Source: Batkoa obscura
Taxonomy: Eukaryota; Entomophthoromycota; Entomophthoromycetes; Entomophthorales; Batkoaceae
Direction of reading: 5' to 3'
Assembly (NCBI GenBank): GCA_030770535.1
Contig: JASVEC010000012.1
Location: 1,116,001 to 1,180,000 of the forward strand
DNA length: 64,000 bases
Part shown: positions 21,837 through 34,309 of the stretch, piece by piece
How the letters are laid out: each line of letters begins with the position of its first letter
Numbering within the stretch: the stretch's first letter is position 1
The notes under the pieces: generated by a model
What the model saw: only the letters and a program-made list of their open reading frames with translations
What the model was told of the DNA's origin: nothing
Databases searched by the model: none
Program-made: the position numbers and the translations under genes

Positions 21837-22896
21837 ATGAATTGTACAATATGGATGAGGTCGTATATCAATTTATATACAATAGCAATTGTGTTTAATA
21901 TCTTAAATATCGGTTTTTATTGCTTAATTTTAGCTGCTTCAGTACTATGTATCCTTAATGAGGTAGTAAATGTAGTAGTAATCAACTCATTTTCCGGGTA
22001 AGCATCTCATACCAAATAATATTTATACAACTAATCATTGATTTAATAGAGTATCGTGTCTTTTACTAGTTGTCAATGAAATCCATACTTCAAAGTTGAC
22101 ATATAACTACTTTAAATTTTTAGTCACTTTCCGAGGGCGAGGTTTACTGTATCTTTTATTATCTTTTATCGTATATCAAAAAGGGATTGATTTCAATTTA
22201 GTAGTCACTTATTTTGGAGTTTCTTTAGGGCTTTTCTTTTTTATCATTTCTTTTGTGCCCCATATACTGCCATTAAATGATTTGCGAAACAATTGGAGAA
22301 ATTATCAAGGCTTTTTATATGAAATTAACGATCCTAGCCTAGAAGAGGGTTACTTTAATACCACTGATATGACATCTACTTTATCACCCTTTGTTCCAAA
22401 TGACGATACACTAAGGCCAGGCAGAAAACAAAGCCAACTTAATAGTACGTTAAGAGGGTCTAAAGAGTTACTGCAGCCCTCCCGCAAAAATGTTAATAGT
22501 AAGCTATTACCCATTAAAGGACAAGCTACACTGACTATGGAGATCAATCAGATGTTGTCTGATATTCAGTATTCGGATTTCGAGTTTAATAATAAGGACA
22601 AAAAGGAAAGCGACAAGCAAGAAGACTCAACTGACGAATCTTCTATAAGAGACTATAGCGATGAGCCCCCCTCTAGTTCAAACCACATCCAAAATGGTGT
22701 TGCGAGTGAACAAAGTTTTTATGTTAGTGAGAATATTTCAAAATCGCTTTTAAACGACGACGCTAATCTTGAAGTCAATAATGATGATATAGGGGTTGAC
22801 GAAAGTCCAGTTATTAAACAAAATTTTACATTAAGGAAATCTCCATTTGGTCGCAAACAATTACCAAGTGTCCCGAAAGAGGGCTCTGGCCTATAA
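21837..22896 (+). CDS. TVP15-like Golgi/COPI-associated membrane protein
   Basis: Two exons: ATG at 21837, intron about 21999-22050, acceptor before GTATCGTGT, stop at 22896. The N-terminal half has four hydrophobic segments: IAIVFNILNIGFYCLILAAS, NVVVINSFSGVSCLLLVV, GLLYLLLSFIV and VVTYFGVSLGLFFFIISFV. A conserved-looking YFKFLVTFRGRGLLYLLL lies between segments 2 and 3, resembling the COPI-associated/TVP15 family of small Golgi four-TM proteins. The second half (from about residue 160) is a long hydrophilic, acidic Ser/Asp/Asn-rich tail not usual in yeast Tvp15, probably cytosolic. The assignment rests on topology and the RGL motif and is moderate. Confidence 0.5.
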
Positions 22897-23824
22897 TTAG
22901 TTACTAGCTTTGAGTTTTTTAAAATATTGTAAATAAATAATAGTGTATGCGTTAGTTTATATTCGAAATTTACTTTTTATTAATAAAGTGCTATAAAGGT
23001 ACAGGTAAGTGTGATATAAATATTTATGGGCTATTGAATCCTAACTATAGCACTTACATTACATTAAACTAGTTCATTTTCAATAATCATAAATATTCTA
23101 AAAACATAATTCAGTATATATATATATAATATTGAAATTTAACTATCCTTAATTCATAAAAATGTTTTCATCGATTTAGAAATTTATTATAAGTTAAATT
23201 AAATTAATATAAAATGTAGAATATTTTTTGTTTTAGCATTTAACCAAGATTTTTTTGTAAATTTATTGTATGAAAAATGGGTAAAGTATCAAAATGAAAA
23301 AAAGCATTCTCATTTAAATTTTAAACTTGGGTCCACAAAAGCAGTTTGTTTTGAAAATAAAGTATTTTAATACCCTGATTTTTAATGTTTTCAATATAAT
23401 GTGATCTATTTATCTGTAATATGTGTTCTTTATGTTACAATTAAATATATAATGAATTTATAAATATTTAAATTATTTAGCAACCTTACTACAAATCACA
23501 CTAGTACGAAATTAAAACATGAGGATGTTTTTTTTGGTTTCATCACTTTTTCCATCTTTAAGCGCTATTTGGAGCAGAAAAACTGTTAATAAAATTCCTA
23601 AACATAAAAAAACATCCCTAAATGGTTTTGATTTTTGGTCCAAAATTCCGCTTACAAATATATCTTAAGCAATTTTACAAAAATCTAAATCGTCTTATAC
23701 AAATCTAAAAACGATTTTGCAATATTATACCTTTTAAATGTAACTTGATTTTCGAGCAAATTTTGCAATTACTTAGATGGCTTAAAATAAAGTTTAAAAA
23801 TAATATGAACAGCTTTAAAATAAA
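22897..23824. other. Intergenic region with one MITE
   Basis: AT-rich DNA between two plus-strand genes. Apart from the element at 23520-23620 and a short (TA)n run near 23117 nothing is identifiable. Confidence 0.4.
23520..23620 (+). mobile_element. MITE, family A, copy 5
   Basis: About 101 bp starting TGAGGATG and ending CATCCCTA with the family core. The flanks are CA and AA, so the TA duplication has been lost or mutated. Confidence 0.8.
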
Positions 23825-24601
<777 letters not shown>

Positions 24602-24711
24602 ATGAATAAAAGTTTTAATTTTATCTTGGTTTTAATTCATTGAGTAATTACATACTTTTAACATGTATATACATAACTTTTATCTAAAAAATTTCTGGCA
24701 TTTTCTTTAAG

Positions 24712-24880
24712 CTTAGGACAGCTTGTAATTAAATGTCTTTCGTATTTTTCAATTTAGAGGTGATTCTTTTTAAAATGAATTTAATAGCTACATCCCTTTT
24801 CAGATCTTTAATTTCATATTAAAATAATTTGACTACAAATTAAAAATAACGAAAGACATTTAACTGCAACCTATTCTAAG
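24712..24880. mobile_element. MITE-like inverted repeat, family C
   Basis: About 169 bp with imperfect inverted arms of about 45 bp. The left arm starts CTTAGGACAG and contains TTAAATGTCTTTCGT; the right arm is its reverse complement and ends CTATTCTAAG. The sequence AAG flanks the left end and recurs at the right. It sits between the convergent BET3 and TIM23 3' ends. Only one copy was found in the window, so it may instead be a large transcript hairpin. Confidence 0.45.
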
Positions 24881-25107
24881 TTCTTTTAAAGTATGCCTAA
24901 TGCTGAAAAGAAAGCTGTGTTCACTTAATTTTTATAATAAACCATTATAATAAACTCCTACAATATACTCAAAAAAGGATTTAGAGAACTATAATAGCAT
25001 GCTTTTTCAATAAATTTTAACTGTATTTATTTGCTATAAATATCCTTCTAATAATTTTTATTTGAACATTTCTAATACTCTTAAACCCAATATTAGTTAA
25101 CTAAACT

Positions 25108-25876
25108 TTATGATGATTTTTGAAATTGTTCGTTAGCCATTTTCCATAATCCGATGACTGTACCACAAATTGCTCCACTTACACCTGCACTCCTTAAACC
25201 AGCTAATTTATTACTATCAGTATTTAAAATTAATATTGATAAGAAACTTACCAGTTGACTTAAAAAGAAATCCTACCAAAAACCCGGCCCCAGCTGAGGT
25301 ATAAATATCATCCGCAGCTCCTCCTTGTCTAACTAATAAACTATTAACAATATTATATCCCAAGCCTAAAAAATGATTAATTTTAACTCGAACAAAACTG
25401 CCATCAAATAAACTCTACCTAACATTCCCATTGAGTTTCCAATAAATGGACCACGACGGGTGCAACCATTTAACATACCATTATAACGTAATTTAAATGG
25501 TGACCCGCGTGTTGAGCGGTATCCTTCTATTATACCATATGCTCCACCAAGGGTTAAACCTTATTTTAAAATAAATAAATAAATAAATAAATGATAAATA
25601 TTCAAAATTACCTGCTAAATAAGTAGCCCCAGTACCAAATAAAATATCATCGGAAGCAGAACGAGAAGGTATAAAACCAAACGCTGTAGTTGCATCATTT
25701 CCTTCTTCTAATCTTATATATTCTATAGCGTCTTGATTCAACCCACCGATAGGATGTAATCTATTGGTATCTAATGAAACTTGACCTAAAATTGAAGAGA
25801 TGGTCTGTGGCTCAATTGGGGAGCTTTTTTCCTTAATTTCTGTTGGCTTTACACTATTATCGAAGAAGATGCCCAT
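25108..25876 (-). CDS. TIM23: Mitochondrial inner-membrane import channel subunit Tim23
   Basis: Multi-exon Tim17/22/23 family member. The intermembrane-space N-terminus (MGIFFDNSVKPTE..., about 60 residues) is followed by a DILFGTGATYLAG segment. Then comes the signature GYRSTRGSPFKLRYNGML then NGCTRRGPFIGNSMGML (about 25560-25410), which matches Tim23 rather than Tim17 (RGxP-x-KLR-x-N). The last exons carry the remaining glycine-zipper membrane segments and end AICGTVIGLWKMANEQFQKSS. Tim23 forms the presequence translocase channel with Tim17 and Tim50. Its ATG at 25876 is the first of the frame, and its 3' end is convergent with BET3. Confidence 0.92.
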
Positions 25877-26531
25877 TGTATTGAGTTAATTATTTAAAAA
25901 TTAAATTTAAAAATTTAAACTTAATTTGGTGTTTTTTTGGGGCTTTGGTTTAATTTTTGGATTATTTTTGGTTTATTAGATTCTTTTTTATCTTGATTGG
26001 ATTGGCTATACACTTTGTCTGTTCTCCAACAAATCATTAAGACTTTTTATAATGAGCTTCCGAGTTTAATTGGTTAGCAGGATTTCTTTCCAAGCATACT
26101 TTAAGGATTTCGTTTTTATGATGAAATTAATCGAATGAACTAGAACTTATTGAGCTACTAGTGAGGTTTAGTGTATGTAAGTATAGAGAGTTAACATATT
26201 TTCCTTGGCTTTTTTACTTATAATGAAACACACGGGAGCATCTTTCTTTTTTTCTAGTGTTTTTTTTGCTTTTTAAGTAGAGCTCCAAGATATAAAAAAA
26301 TCATAAAATTCTTATAAATTGAATATCATTTCATTTTAACTAAAAATTAGTTCCTTGTTTACGAAATTTATTGGCTAGGAGTAAAGCTCGAAATTCGATT
26401 TTTTACAAATATCAAATTAAAAATGGGTGTGCGTAAAAATATCAGTTTACCTCCTATTTCAGAATATAAATACTGTTCTCCTATCATTTATAACTAAACT
26501 TTCTACTTACAACTAAGTTCTATCTTCTAAA

Positions 26532-27689
26532 ATGGTAAAGTAATAATTTATAAATCCCACTTTTTATAATAAAACTAACCCCAAATAGTTAATTTCATAA
26601 TAACGAAAACATATACTAACTAACTAAAAGCTTGGAGGAAAACAAATTTCAAGGTTGAGTTTCGGAGGAGCAACATTAGGGGGGGTCTATGGTCCTATTG
26701 AAATAGAATCGGCAAAGCAAGTACTAGATGAAGCGTTGAGCTCAGGTAAATTTACAGGAGTTTTAGAAATAATAAATTAAACAGTAGTCAGGTATTAATC
26801 TAATAGACACTTCGCCATATTATGGAAACTCAGAGCAAGTAATAGGCTTGTGTTTAAAGCAACTTGATTCTAAGTATCCAAGAGACAGTTATTTTATATC
26901 TACAAAAGTTGGCCGGTATGGAGCTAAACATTTCGATTATTCAAGGGGAACTGTTCGAAACTCAGTATTAACAAGTTTGAAAAGGTTAAATACAGATTAT
27001 TTGGACTTTGTTTATTGTCACGATGTGGAGTTCGTAGAAGAAAAGTTGGTAATTGACTCTGCTTTAAAAGAATTGTTTCTGTTAAAGGTAAGCATAAAGT
27101 TTCTTCATGTTATTAATCAATTAAACTATTTTAGGAAGAAGGTCTCATCCATAATGTAGGTATAAGTGGTTACCCTTTAGACATACTCGAAAACATAGCA
27201 AAAGAGTGTAATGAACGAAATGTCCCATTAGATTGTTTATTAACCTACTGCCATTATACAATTCAAAACTCACAATTAATAGATCAACAATACATTACTA
27301 AGTTCCAGCGATATAACATTAGGTATTTATTTAATGCCTCACCATTATCGATGGGTTTATTAAGTGGCTATCAACCACCAGAGTGGCATCCAGCAAGTGA
27401 AAGTTTAAAGAACGCAGCCGTTAAATGTAAAAATATATGCAATGAAAATAGTTTTCAACTGTCTCAACTAGCGTTAGCTTACTCTTTAAATTGCCCTTCT
27501 GAGTCTATATGTTCGACTATTGTTGGTTGTATTTCAACTGAACAGGTTAAAGAGAGTATGAATACTTTAAAGTTAGTTCAAGATGGGATTTATAACCAAA
27601 AGAAATATTGTAAAATAATTGAGCAGTGCAAAAAGGAATTTGGAGATGAGTATAACCATGCTTGGCCTTCTCCACCGTTAGATTATTGA
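26532..27689 (+). CDS. ARA2: Aldo/keto reductase, D-arabinose/L-galactose dehydrogenase type
   Basis: Four exons. The first coding exon is just ATG (26532-26534), followed directly by a 96-bp intron with a perfect TACTAAC branch site at 26614-26620. The next exon begins LGGKQISRLSFGGATLGGVY. Motifs: INLIDTSPYYGNSE (catalytic Asp and Tyr of the DxxxxY pair), FISTKVGRYG (catalytic Lys), DYLDFVYCHDVEFV (His in place), a GISGYPLDIL segment, LLTYCHYTIQN and FNASPLSMGLLS. The NVGISGYP and CHYTIQN phrases are typical of the L-galactose dehydrogenase/yeast Ara2 group, which makes erythroascorbate precursors from D-arabinose with NAD. About 320 residues, normal for the group. Confidence 0.85.
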
Positions 27690-28276
27690 AGACCATTTAA
27701 AACTAAGGATCACTAATTGTTTATTATTAATTTGCTTATAAGAAAGTTATAGTAAAATTAGTGTATAGCTTTTTATAAGATTAATAAATTTTAGATTATT
27801 TCATCGCTATTTTTTACACTTGTTATATTTTATAACATATAAGTTATGCATCGTTGTATTAGCTTTCAATTGTGTTTTACAATGAAAACACTATCAAATG
27901 TCGATCATCTGGACAATAAATTCAGAAACACAATTTATTTTTAACAACATAACGCATACTAATCAATATGTCAGTTGTTGATATTAAATAAAAGCTGTTT
28001 ATTCTAAATCTAACAAACTTATAATTAAATTTGAGCTAATAATCACATAAATTATTGTAGAAATTTCTTAACTTTCCTGTTATACAAAATGTTATATTTT
28101 AATTTTTCTTATTTGAACTGGGATTAACTATCAACCTAAAAAAAGTTAGCTTTTAGTCAATACTTATAAATTTAAATCTGATTGATTATTTTGAAAAATA
28201 ATAAAACCTAAATATTAAAATCAATAATAAATAACAAAAAACCAAAACAGCATTTAACATAGTCTATTAATGCATT
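27690..28276. other. Intergenic region, no gene seen
   Basis: AT-rich sequence between the reductase gene and a short signal-peptide-bearing frame. Nothing identifiable. Confidence 0.4.
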
Positions 28277-28399
28277 ATGGCCCACCTTTTTTATATTTTT
28301 ATTTTATTCTTATCTCTAATTTCGCTAAGTGGATTAAATCCAAATGACAGTAATGAAATATTAGCACATAATGAACTATTGAGGTGTTTTCCATTTTAG
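28277..28399 (+). pseudogene. Truncated CAP (SCP/PR-1) secreted protein remnant
   Basis: A 40-codon frame starts with a good signal peptide (MAHLFYIFILFLSLISLSG). It continues NPNDSNEILAHNELLR, which matches the opening helix of CAP-superfamily domains (E-I/L-L-x-x-HN-x-L/Y-R). It then stops after CFPF. No later part of a CAP domain (for example the GHYTQV or HFTQ motif) was found within the next 1.2 kb in any frame. It is therefore probably the 5' stub of a dead gene. Confidence 0.35.
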
Positions 28400-29613
28400 A
28401 TTCTCGACAACATTGAATTTAACTATGCAATCTATCTATGATTTCAATAGATAAATTTCATTCATTTTCGTCACTTTAAAATATCTGAATTTATTTCAAT
28501 ATGTAAAAATAAAATGACAATACTAACACTACCCTATTTTCCATTATCCTTATGTGTTATTCGTAGTATTAATTTTAAAATACATCTAAAACTCATTAAT
28601 GACGAAAGACTTCCCAATTACTGTAAATTACCAAAAGAATCAAGAAAACATCAGAGTCTTATTAATTTTAAACTAAAAGCAATGCTTTAAATACTAAGCC
28701 TTTCCTATCTAGCGTTGTAAGTTACACGTTAAGTGGCATCAACTTATTTTAATTTAAAAATTTGAGAATATTAACATATATCTGATTTAATTTAAGTAAA
28801 TTATGATGGGTAAATTAAATTATTTATATTTAATTTAAATAACGACTAGAAAATCTCAAGGTATTTTGGTAAGTGAGAGAATTTACAATAATTTTTTCCA
28901 ACTCTAGTAAAATGTTATCGATTCAATATTTGCATTATTTATTTCTATTACAAATAAACGTGATGCTTTTAAATAAAAATAGAATTACTCCTTACTTCAT
29001 TATCTCTTAAATCCAATCATACAACGATGTTATGTGGTTTTTAAATAACTTTCGTTGGTTATCATATCCTTTGGATTTATTATATCCCATCTATAAAACT
29101 GTATTAAACAGCATTTCATATGGTCTTGGAATCTATTCCTTTTGGAGATATAAATCAAGCTTGTCATCTGGTGTTAATTTTCGAGCATTTTCTTTTAATT
29201 GTTTCTGATAAGAGCTCGAATAAAGCCCTATTTTGAAAAAGTAAAAAAAGTAGAAAAATATGTGAGGGTGTCTTTTTTTGTTAAAGAATTTCTAACAATT
29301 TTTCCATTCGAATAGCGCTCAAAAAGTGGAAAAATGATGAAACCAAGAAAAACACCTCAATTACTTCAGTACAAAGTCTTTAAACTAGCAAACAACTCAT
29401 CACTTTTTTTGACCAATAAAATCAAAAAAATATCAATTTTAAATTATTAAAACCAATAAATTCTTAAGACAAAATTTAGCCCATAAACTGAATTGAGAAG
29501 AATAGCTCACAAATGTATCCAATAAAGTTCAAGGAAAATTCCCTTTTTCTGCCCTTCGGTCGGTACTTACAGAGACAGCATTTAACTACATCCATCCCTC
29601 TGTCCTAAATAAA
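28400..29613. other. Intergenic region and eL14 promoter
   Basis: No gene found. Contains the MITE at 29261-29359. CCAAT motifs occur at about 29408 and 29452. A C/T-rich tract (about 29535-29607) directly precedes the eL14 ATG, as is common for ribosomal protein genes. Confidence 0.4.
29261..29359 (-). mobile_element. MITE, family A, copy 6 (reverse)
   Basis: About 99 bp in reverse orientation. The left end is TGTGAGGGTGTC, followed by GTTAAAGAATTTCTAAC, the AGCGCTCAAAA core and ACACCTCA. TA precedes the left end. Lies about 255 bp upstream of the eL14 gene. Confidence 0.8.
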
Positions 29614-30079
29614 ATGTCTAGCCAAGCATTTACCAACTATGTTCAAGTCGGACGTGCCGTTCTCCTTCGTGGAGGAGAGCACGATCAAAAAGTTGCCTTC
29701 ATTGTCGAAATCATTGATCACAATCGTGCTCTTGTCGATGGCCCAACCACTGGTGTCCCTCGCCACGTTGCCTCTTTCCGTAACTTAGTCTTAACCAAGG
29801 CTTTGATCCCAAAACTTCCTCGTGGTGTCCGTCATGGTACCCTTAAGAAGTTCATTGAAAAATCAAACCCTCTTGAAAAATTCAATGAAACCAGCTTAGC
29901 TCAAAAGATTGAAGCCCGTAGTAAGCGTGTCAACTTAAGTGACTTTGATCGTTTTAAGGTTATGCGTATCAAGAAGAACGTAAGTTTATATAGTTAATTC
30001 ATCAATTTAATTTAAATTTTTATAGAAAAACATTTTACTCCGTAAACAAGTTAAAGTTTTAGCTAAACAATCCGCTTAA
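29614..30079 (+). CDS. RPL14: Large ribosomal subunit protein eL14
   Basis: Two exons with an intron at about 29980-30024 (gtaagt...tttatag). The product (about 139 residues) reads FTNYVQVGRAVLLRGGEHD...VAFIVEIIDHNRALVDGP (KOW-type SH3 fold), then GVPRHVASFRNLVLTKALIP, RGVRHGTLKKFIEKS, a basic helix, and KNILLRKQVKVLAKQSA at the end. It is a cytosolic 60S ribosomal protein. Codon use differs from its neighbours: C-ending codons (GTC, CGT, GCC, CTC) are frequent despite the AT-rich genome, the usual mark of very high expression. Confidence 0.97.
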
Positions 30080-30604
30080 AAAACCAACTAATGAGTTTAA
30101 TAAAATGTAATAAATTATAGTTTTAAAGTTGAATAGTGAATTGGATTAATTATAAGGATATTTTTCAATATAAAGGTAAAATGAATTTAGATTAACATTT
30201 TAAGGATACAAGAATATAAGCGACATTGCGAAAAAAATATAAGACGTATAGAAGCTTTAAAAAAAATGGATATAAATATCAAAATCAAAGAAGTTTTAAC
30301 GGATGATAGGATTAAAAAAGAAAGCAAGATAAAGTGTATAATGGAATAGATAAATATATATCACGTTTTGATATTAAATACTTAAGTACATTGTATAAAA
30401 AAAAGATAATGATGATAAACGATCATTATTAAATTATTTTCAATAATACTATGGATATAACTTTAAAGTATCTGTTAAAATTACTAGTTTACTGAAGGAG
30501 ATAATTAAAAAAGCTATTGTGTATAAATATAGTTTATTTTATAGTATTAATAAGCTAAATCAAGAATATATTTTAAATTTTGATTAGGAAGTCCACTACC
30601 ACTT
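30080..30604. other. Convergent 3' flanks with one short protein-like frame
   Basis: A frame at 30191-30349 reads RIQEYKRHCEKNIRRIEALK and then a Lys/Ile-rich stretch up to a stop. It has helical, charged composition but no good start codon and no recognised family. It may be an exon remnant or chance. The rest is AT-rich and featureless. Confidence 0.3.
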
Positions 30605-31844
30605 TTAATCACCTAATCTTCTCCCTTGCCCAGAGAAGGTATTGTTTTGATTTTGATTAGCTGCAGCGTCTGTATTACCGAACCCAAAAACAGATGGAGT
30701 ATTTTGAAAAAGCGGAGTATAACCACTAAAATAGATAAATATTGGATCAAAAGTTGATTAAATTTTACTTACCTCCCGGAAGCTGATTGATTATTTAAAC
30801 TAGAGCTTTGATTAGGATTCTGTTCGTGAAATAAAGGGAGTACTGGGGCGCTATGTAAGCTAAATCCACAAGAGTCATAGTCTGCAAATCGATGAGGAAA
30901 CTTATTTTTTACGAATAAAAAAGGATTTGAGTTTTCTAAACTTAATTTAATATCTGGTCGAAGCTCTAAAAAGCTCAAAAATTTGTACACATCTAAGTTT
31001 CATGTTAATTGTTGTGCTGTTTGTTTTTGAATAAATTACATAAATAACCGACCCAAAGTCCAAGGAAATGTCCAAGGAAAGAGGCGCTTGGAAAGATCAA
31101 ACTTATTACTAACAAAAATAGCAATGGGTACATCTGTGGATGAATATTACATAAGCCACAAAAGCTATTAAAAGTTAATATTAAAAAGGTATTTTAAATT
31201 TAAATACCTTGGTTCTGGGTATTCTGTAGATTTCCAAACTAAGAGAGTAAAAAATAGTCCACTTAGCCCTACAGTAGATGGTAAAGAGGCAAAGAAGGAC
31301 ATCGGTATAAGAGATAGTAGAGTATATACAGTAGAAGGGATTAAAATAAATGCAGGGATAAGATAAATAAGGTACTGGACAGTTCCAACCCTTCTTTCGA
31401 AGTTGCTACTGAAAGGAATGACAGCAAACAAGTTGATTAAAATATGGAAAAAATTTAAGTGAAAGAACGGATAAGTTAACAAACGCCAAACTAAATTTGG
31501 TAAAAATGATTAATTAAAAAAATAAAACTATTACCTTCATATCTTCCAGTTATAGCATCCGGGTTTAATGAAAAATATCTTTCACCAAATAAATCCCATT
31601 CATTTAAAAAACTCTTTCCTGAAAAAATACTAATCCAATAAAATATAAGCGAAATGCCATACATTGATAAGGATAACGCAAGGATGGAGCAAGTAACTAT
31701 TGGCATAGAAACCACCGTTTGTTTGACACTCTGTTTAATTGATTCTTTGATTCCTTGATAGTCAAAAGAAGGCATTGTTGAATGCCCTCCTTGCCCTGGG
31801 GTTTCTAATGTTGTTGGGCTACTGATTGTATGTATATTGTTCAT
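30605..31844 (-). CDS. RBD2: Rhomboid intramembrane serine protease, Rbd2-like
   Basis: Multi-exon, plausibly about 350 residues. After a hydrophilic N-terminus and a first membrane segment (VTCSILALSLSMYGISLIFY) come the rhomboid motifs. First is the YPFFHLNFFHILINLFAVIP segment (the HxxxN helix), then FERRVGTVQYLIYLIPA. The catalytic VGLSGLFFTLL follows, with the Ser in the GxSG motif, and the SFLGHFLGLWVGYL segment with the catalytic His. Both catalytic residues are present, so it is probably active. The C-terminal cytosolic tail is long and ends in an Asn/Gln/Phe-Gly-rich stretch (GYTPLFQNTPSVFGFGN...GQGRRLGD). Topology fits the fungal Golgi rhomboid Rbd2, which in fission yeast acts in SREBP processing; that role here is inference. 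Confidence 0.85.
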
Positions 31845-32313
31845 AATTTATAAATTGAAATAAAGCTTTCAATTTTTTTTGACATCAATTGCTTATGCAA
31901 ACTTTTTCTAAGCTGCATAATCTGTTGAATTTTAAAACTGTGACATAAGAAATTCCAATTGATAAATCAAATTATCATATAAAATGAAATTCATTTGTTT
32001 AGTATTAGTGTTATTATTTACATTGTGAATGTGTGTTTCTTTTTAAAAAACCATGATAGTTTAATAAAATATGGCAACTTTCCATTAACAAACTAATGCA
32101 TATTTAATCAGTCAGAATTTTATTATTTATAGTATTAAGTTTAATGGTAACTATGATTAATAGTTTATCTATACCATAGTATATAAATTTAAAATGGTGT
32201 CAAGTATTCATAGCTCAATTTTATTATTATATATTATAACAATATACACCTAAAAACATCTAATAATTTAATTAAAGAACTTTCATCTTTTTGAGTTATA
32301 GTGTCGATCATTC
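31845..32313. other. Intergenic region, no gene seen
   Basis: AT-rich DNA between the rhomboid promoter and the 3' end of the MMTAG2-like gene. Nothing identifiable. Confidence 0.4.
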
Positions 32314-33482
32314 AACGAGGGGGGGTTCTAGATCTCCTAGATCTTCTAGATCTGTTTTTGCCATTATAAGAGTATTCTCTACTATCTCTGTGAGGGGGTC
32401 GAATATCTCCTTCATTGTAATCACGGCGATACCTATCATCTCTGTTTTCTCTAAAGGAATGAGTTTCGTCATAATAGCCAGATTGTGACTTTCTGTATTG
32501 CCTATTTGAGTTGCGATGATAGTTGTCATATCTATCTTCTTTTGAAATCCCATTAAATCTGTTTCTGGAATTTGATCCATTATTAAAGGAACTTCTATGG
32601 TCTCTCTCACAGTTTCCTGTGTCGTATTTACTTGATCTTTCATCATATTCTTGGTCAGATTCGTTGTCATGTTTTTTGCTATTTTTATTTTTTCTATCTT
32701 TTTTATCTTTTTTATCTTTTTTATCTTTTTTGTCCTTTTTTTCTTTTTTTTTCTTTTTATCTATTCCGTTTAATTCAACATCTAAATTTGATTCTTGTCT
32801 TGAATTTGAATCATCAATTTCAGACCCAGGGATAGCTTCTCCAGCTGTAAAGGTAGTAGAATCTGGATTCCCAGTTAAATGTGTTGTATTACTAAATACG
32901 AATTAGAGAGTTTAAATTTTTACTATACAACATTTTACCCGCTGAACCCTATCCCATTAATTTCTTCTGCCTCAGCAACAAGGTCTCCTTCTTCGGTATA
33001 ATTACCTTTGCTTAAAAGTGCCTTTAAATCTTTAGGATCTATTGGGGCTACAGGCTTGCGTTTTTTTACAGGATAACCTCTAAATATGAATTAGTTTATT
33101 TTTTGAAACAACTTAGTATGATTACAAAGCTTCTGCTAATGCGTCTTCTTCAGCCTCTTTGATTTTCCTAATTTCTTCTTCCCTTTTCAAATCTCTTTCA
33201 GCTTTTGATTCTTTAGAATACCATGTTAGATCACGGTTTTTTTGCCATCTATTCATATTAATTAAAATCCATCTATTTATAGATATATTTACCTTCCAAC
33301 TGGGGCCATGAGAGAGTTACCTAAATAATTTTCACGATATTTATCCTCTTTAACATTCTCCCATTTGAATTGACCCCTGCCTCCACGAACCCCTTTGATT
33401 AAGTTAGTAAATGAAGATGGTTTTATTGTTATAATGTTTTACCTCCTCGCGTTTCTTGATATATTTTATCTTCTTTATTCAT
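32314..33482 (-). CDS. MMTAG2-family nuclear protein (kinase phosphorylation domain)
   Basis: Multi-exon. N-terminus [14 protein letters not shown], then the diagnostic block [19 protein letters not shown] and [16 protein letters not shown], then [11 protein letters not shown] (about 33460-33200). This block is near-identical in form to human C1orf35/MMTAG2. A helix [21 protein letters not shown] and a GIGF motif follow. The C-terminal half is low complexity: a poly-Lys run repeating KKDKKDKK (about 32750-32700), then an Arg/Asp/Ser-rich region ending [13 protein letters not shown]. The RS-like tail suggests a nuclear, RNA-processing-associated protein. Its biochemical function is not established, even in animals. 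Confidence 0.85.
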
Positions 33483-34309
33483 TTATAAAGCTTAAATTTA
33501 TTCAAGAGTAGTTTGTCCAATCAATTGATGAAGTTTAATTCAAACAAATTACACATATGCAATAATATGGCAAATTTTTTAGAATTTGTGTTTTAATAAA
33601 AATTTTAAGCTATTTTGTATATTTTTTCATAAAATTTTGTTTATATATTACAAACAGCATGCATAACAATAATTCTTTCCGACATGTTATTGTTTTAAGA
33701 AAATCAATTTTATTTTCGATTTTTAAAATATTTCACAAATGAACCATGAAGTCTGTACATACAATAAATAAAATATTTGATTGCTATTAGAACTAGTTTT
33801 TGTTTTAAATTTTATTTAATTTTATTAAATATCTAAAAATAATATGAGGATGTTTTTTTTTGGTTTCATTACTTTTTCCATTTTTTAAGCGCCATTTGAG
33901 TGGAAAAATTGTTAGTAAAATTCTTAAACAAAAAAATATATCCCCATATATTATATTAGATGAGATAATAAATAGATAAGATAATATTAAAAACGTTTTT
34001 TAAATGAAAGATGATACAAAACGGCTATTAATAAAGATTTATTTAATATAATTAATTAAAGTTAGATCTATTTTTAAAATAGCAGTATACTTATAATACT
34101 ACTTTATGACCAAACCACATTATTCTATAATCTTACAAATTCTTACGAATTTTTGATTTATTGTAATGATGATTGAAGTTTAGAAAAAATTTATTAGCAA
34201 ATTATGATTTTAAAAACAAGTGATGTCAATATTTTAAAATGAAATCCACCAATTGATAGTATATAAACATGCGAATTTTATTTAAATATAACTATAAATT
34301 ATAAATAAA
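33483..34309. other. Divergent intergenic region with one MITE
   Basis: AT-rich. Holds the MITE at 33845-33946 and a TATATAAA motif at about 34260-34267, roughly 43 bp before the ATG at 34310. Confidence 0.4.
33845..33946 (+). mobile_element. TA-flanked MITE, family A, copy 7
   Basis: About 102 bp, TGAGGATG...TATCCCCA, TA on both sides, intact core. Non-coding. Confidence 0.88.
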
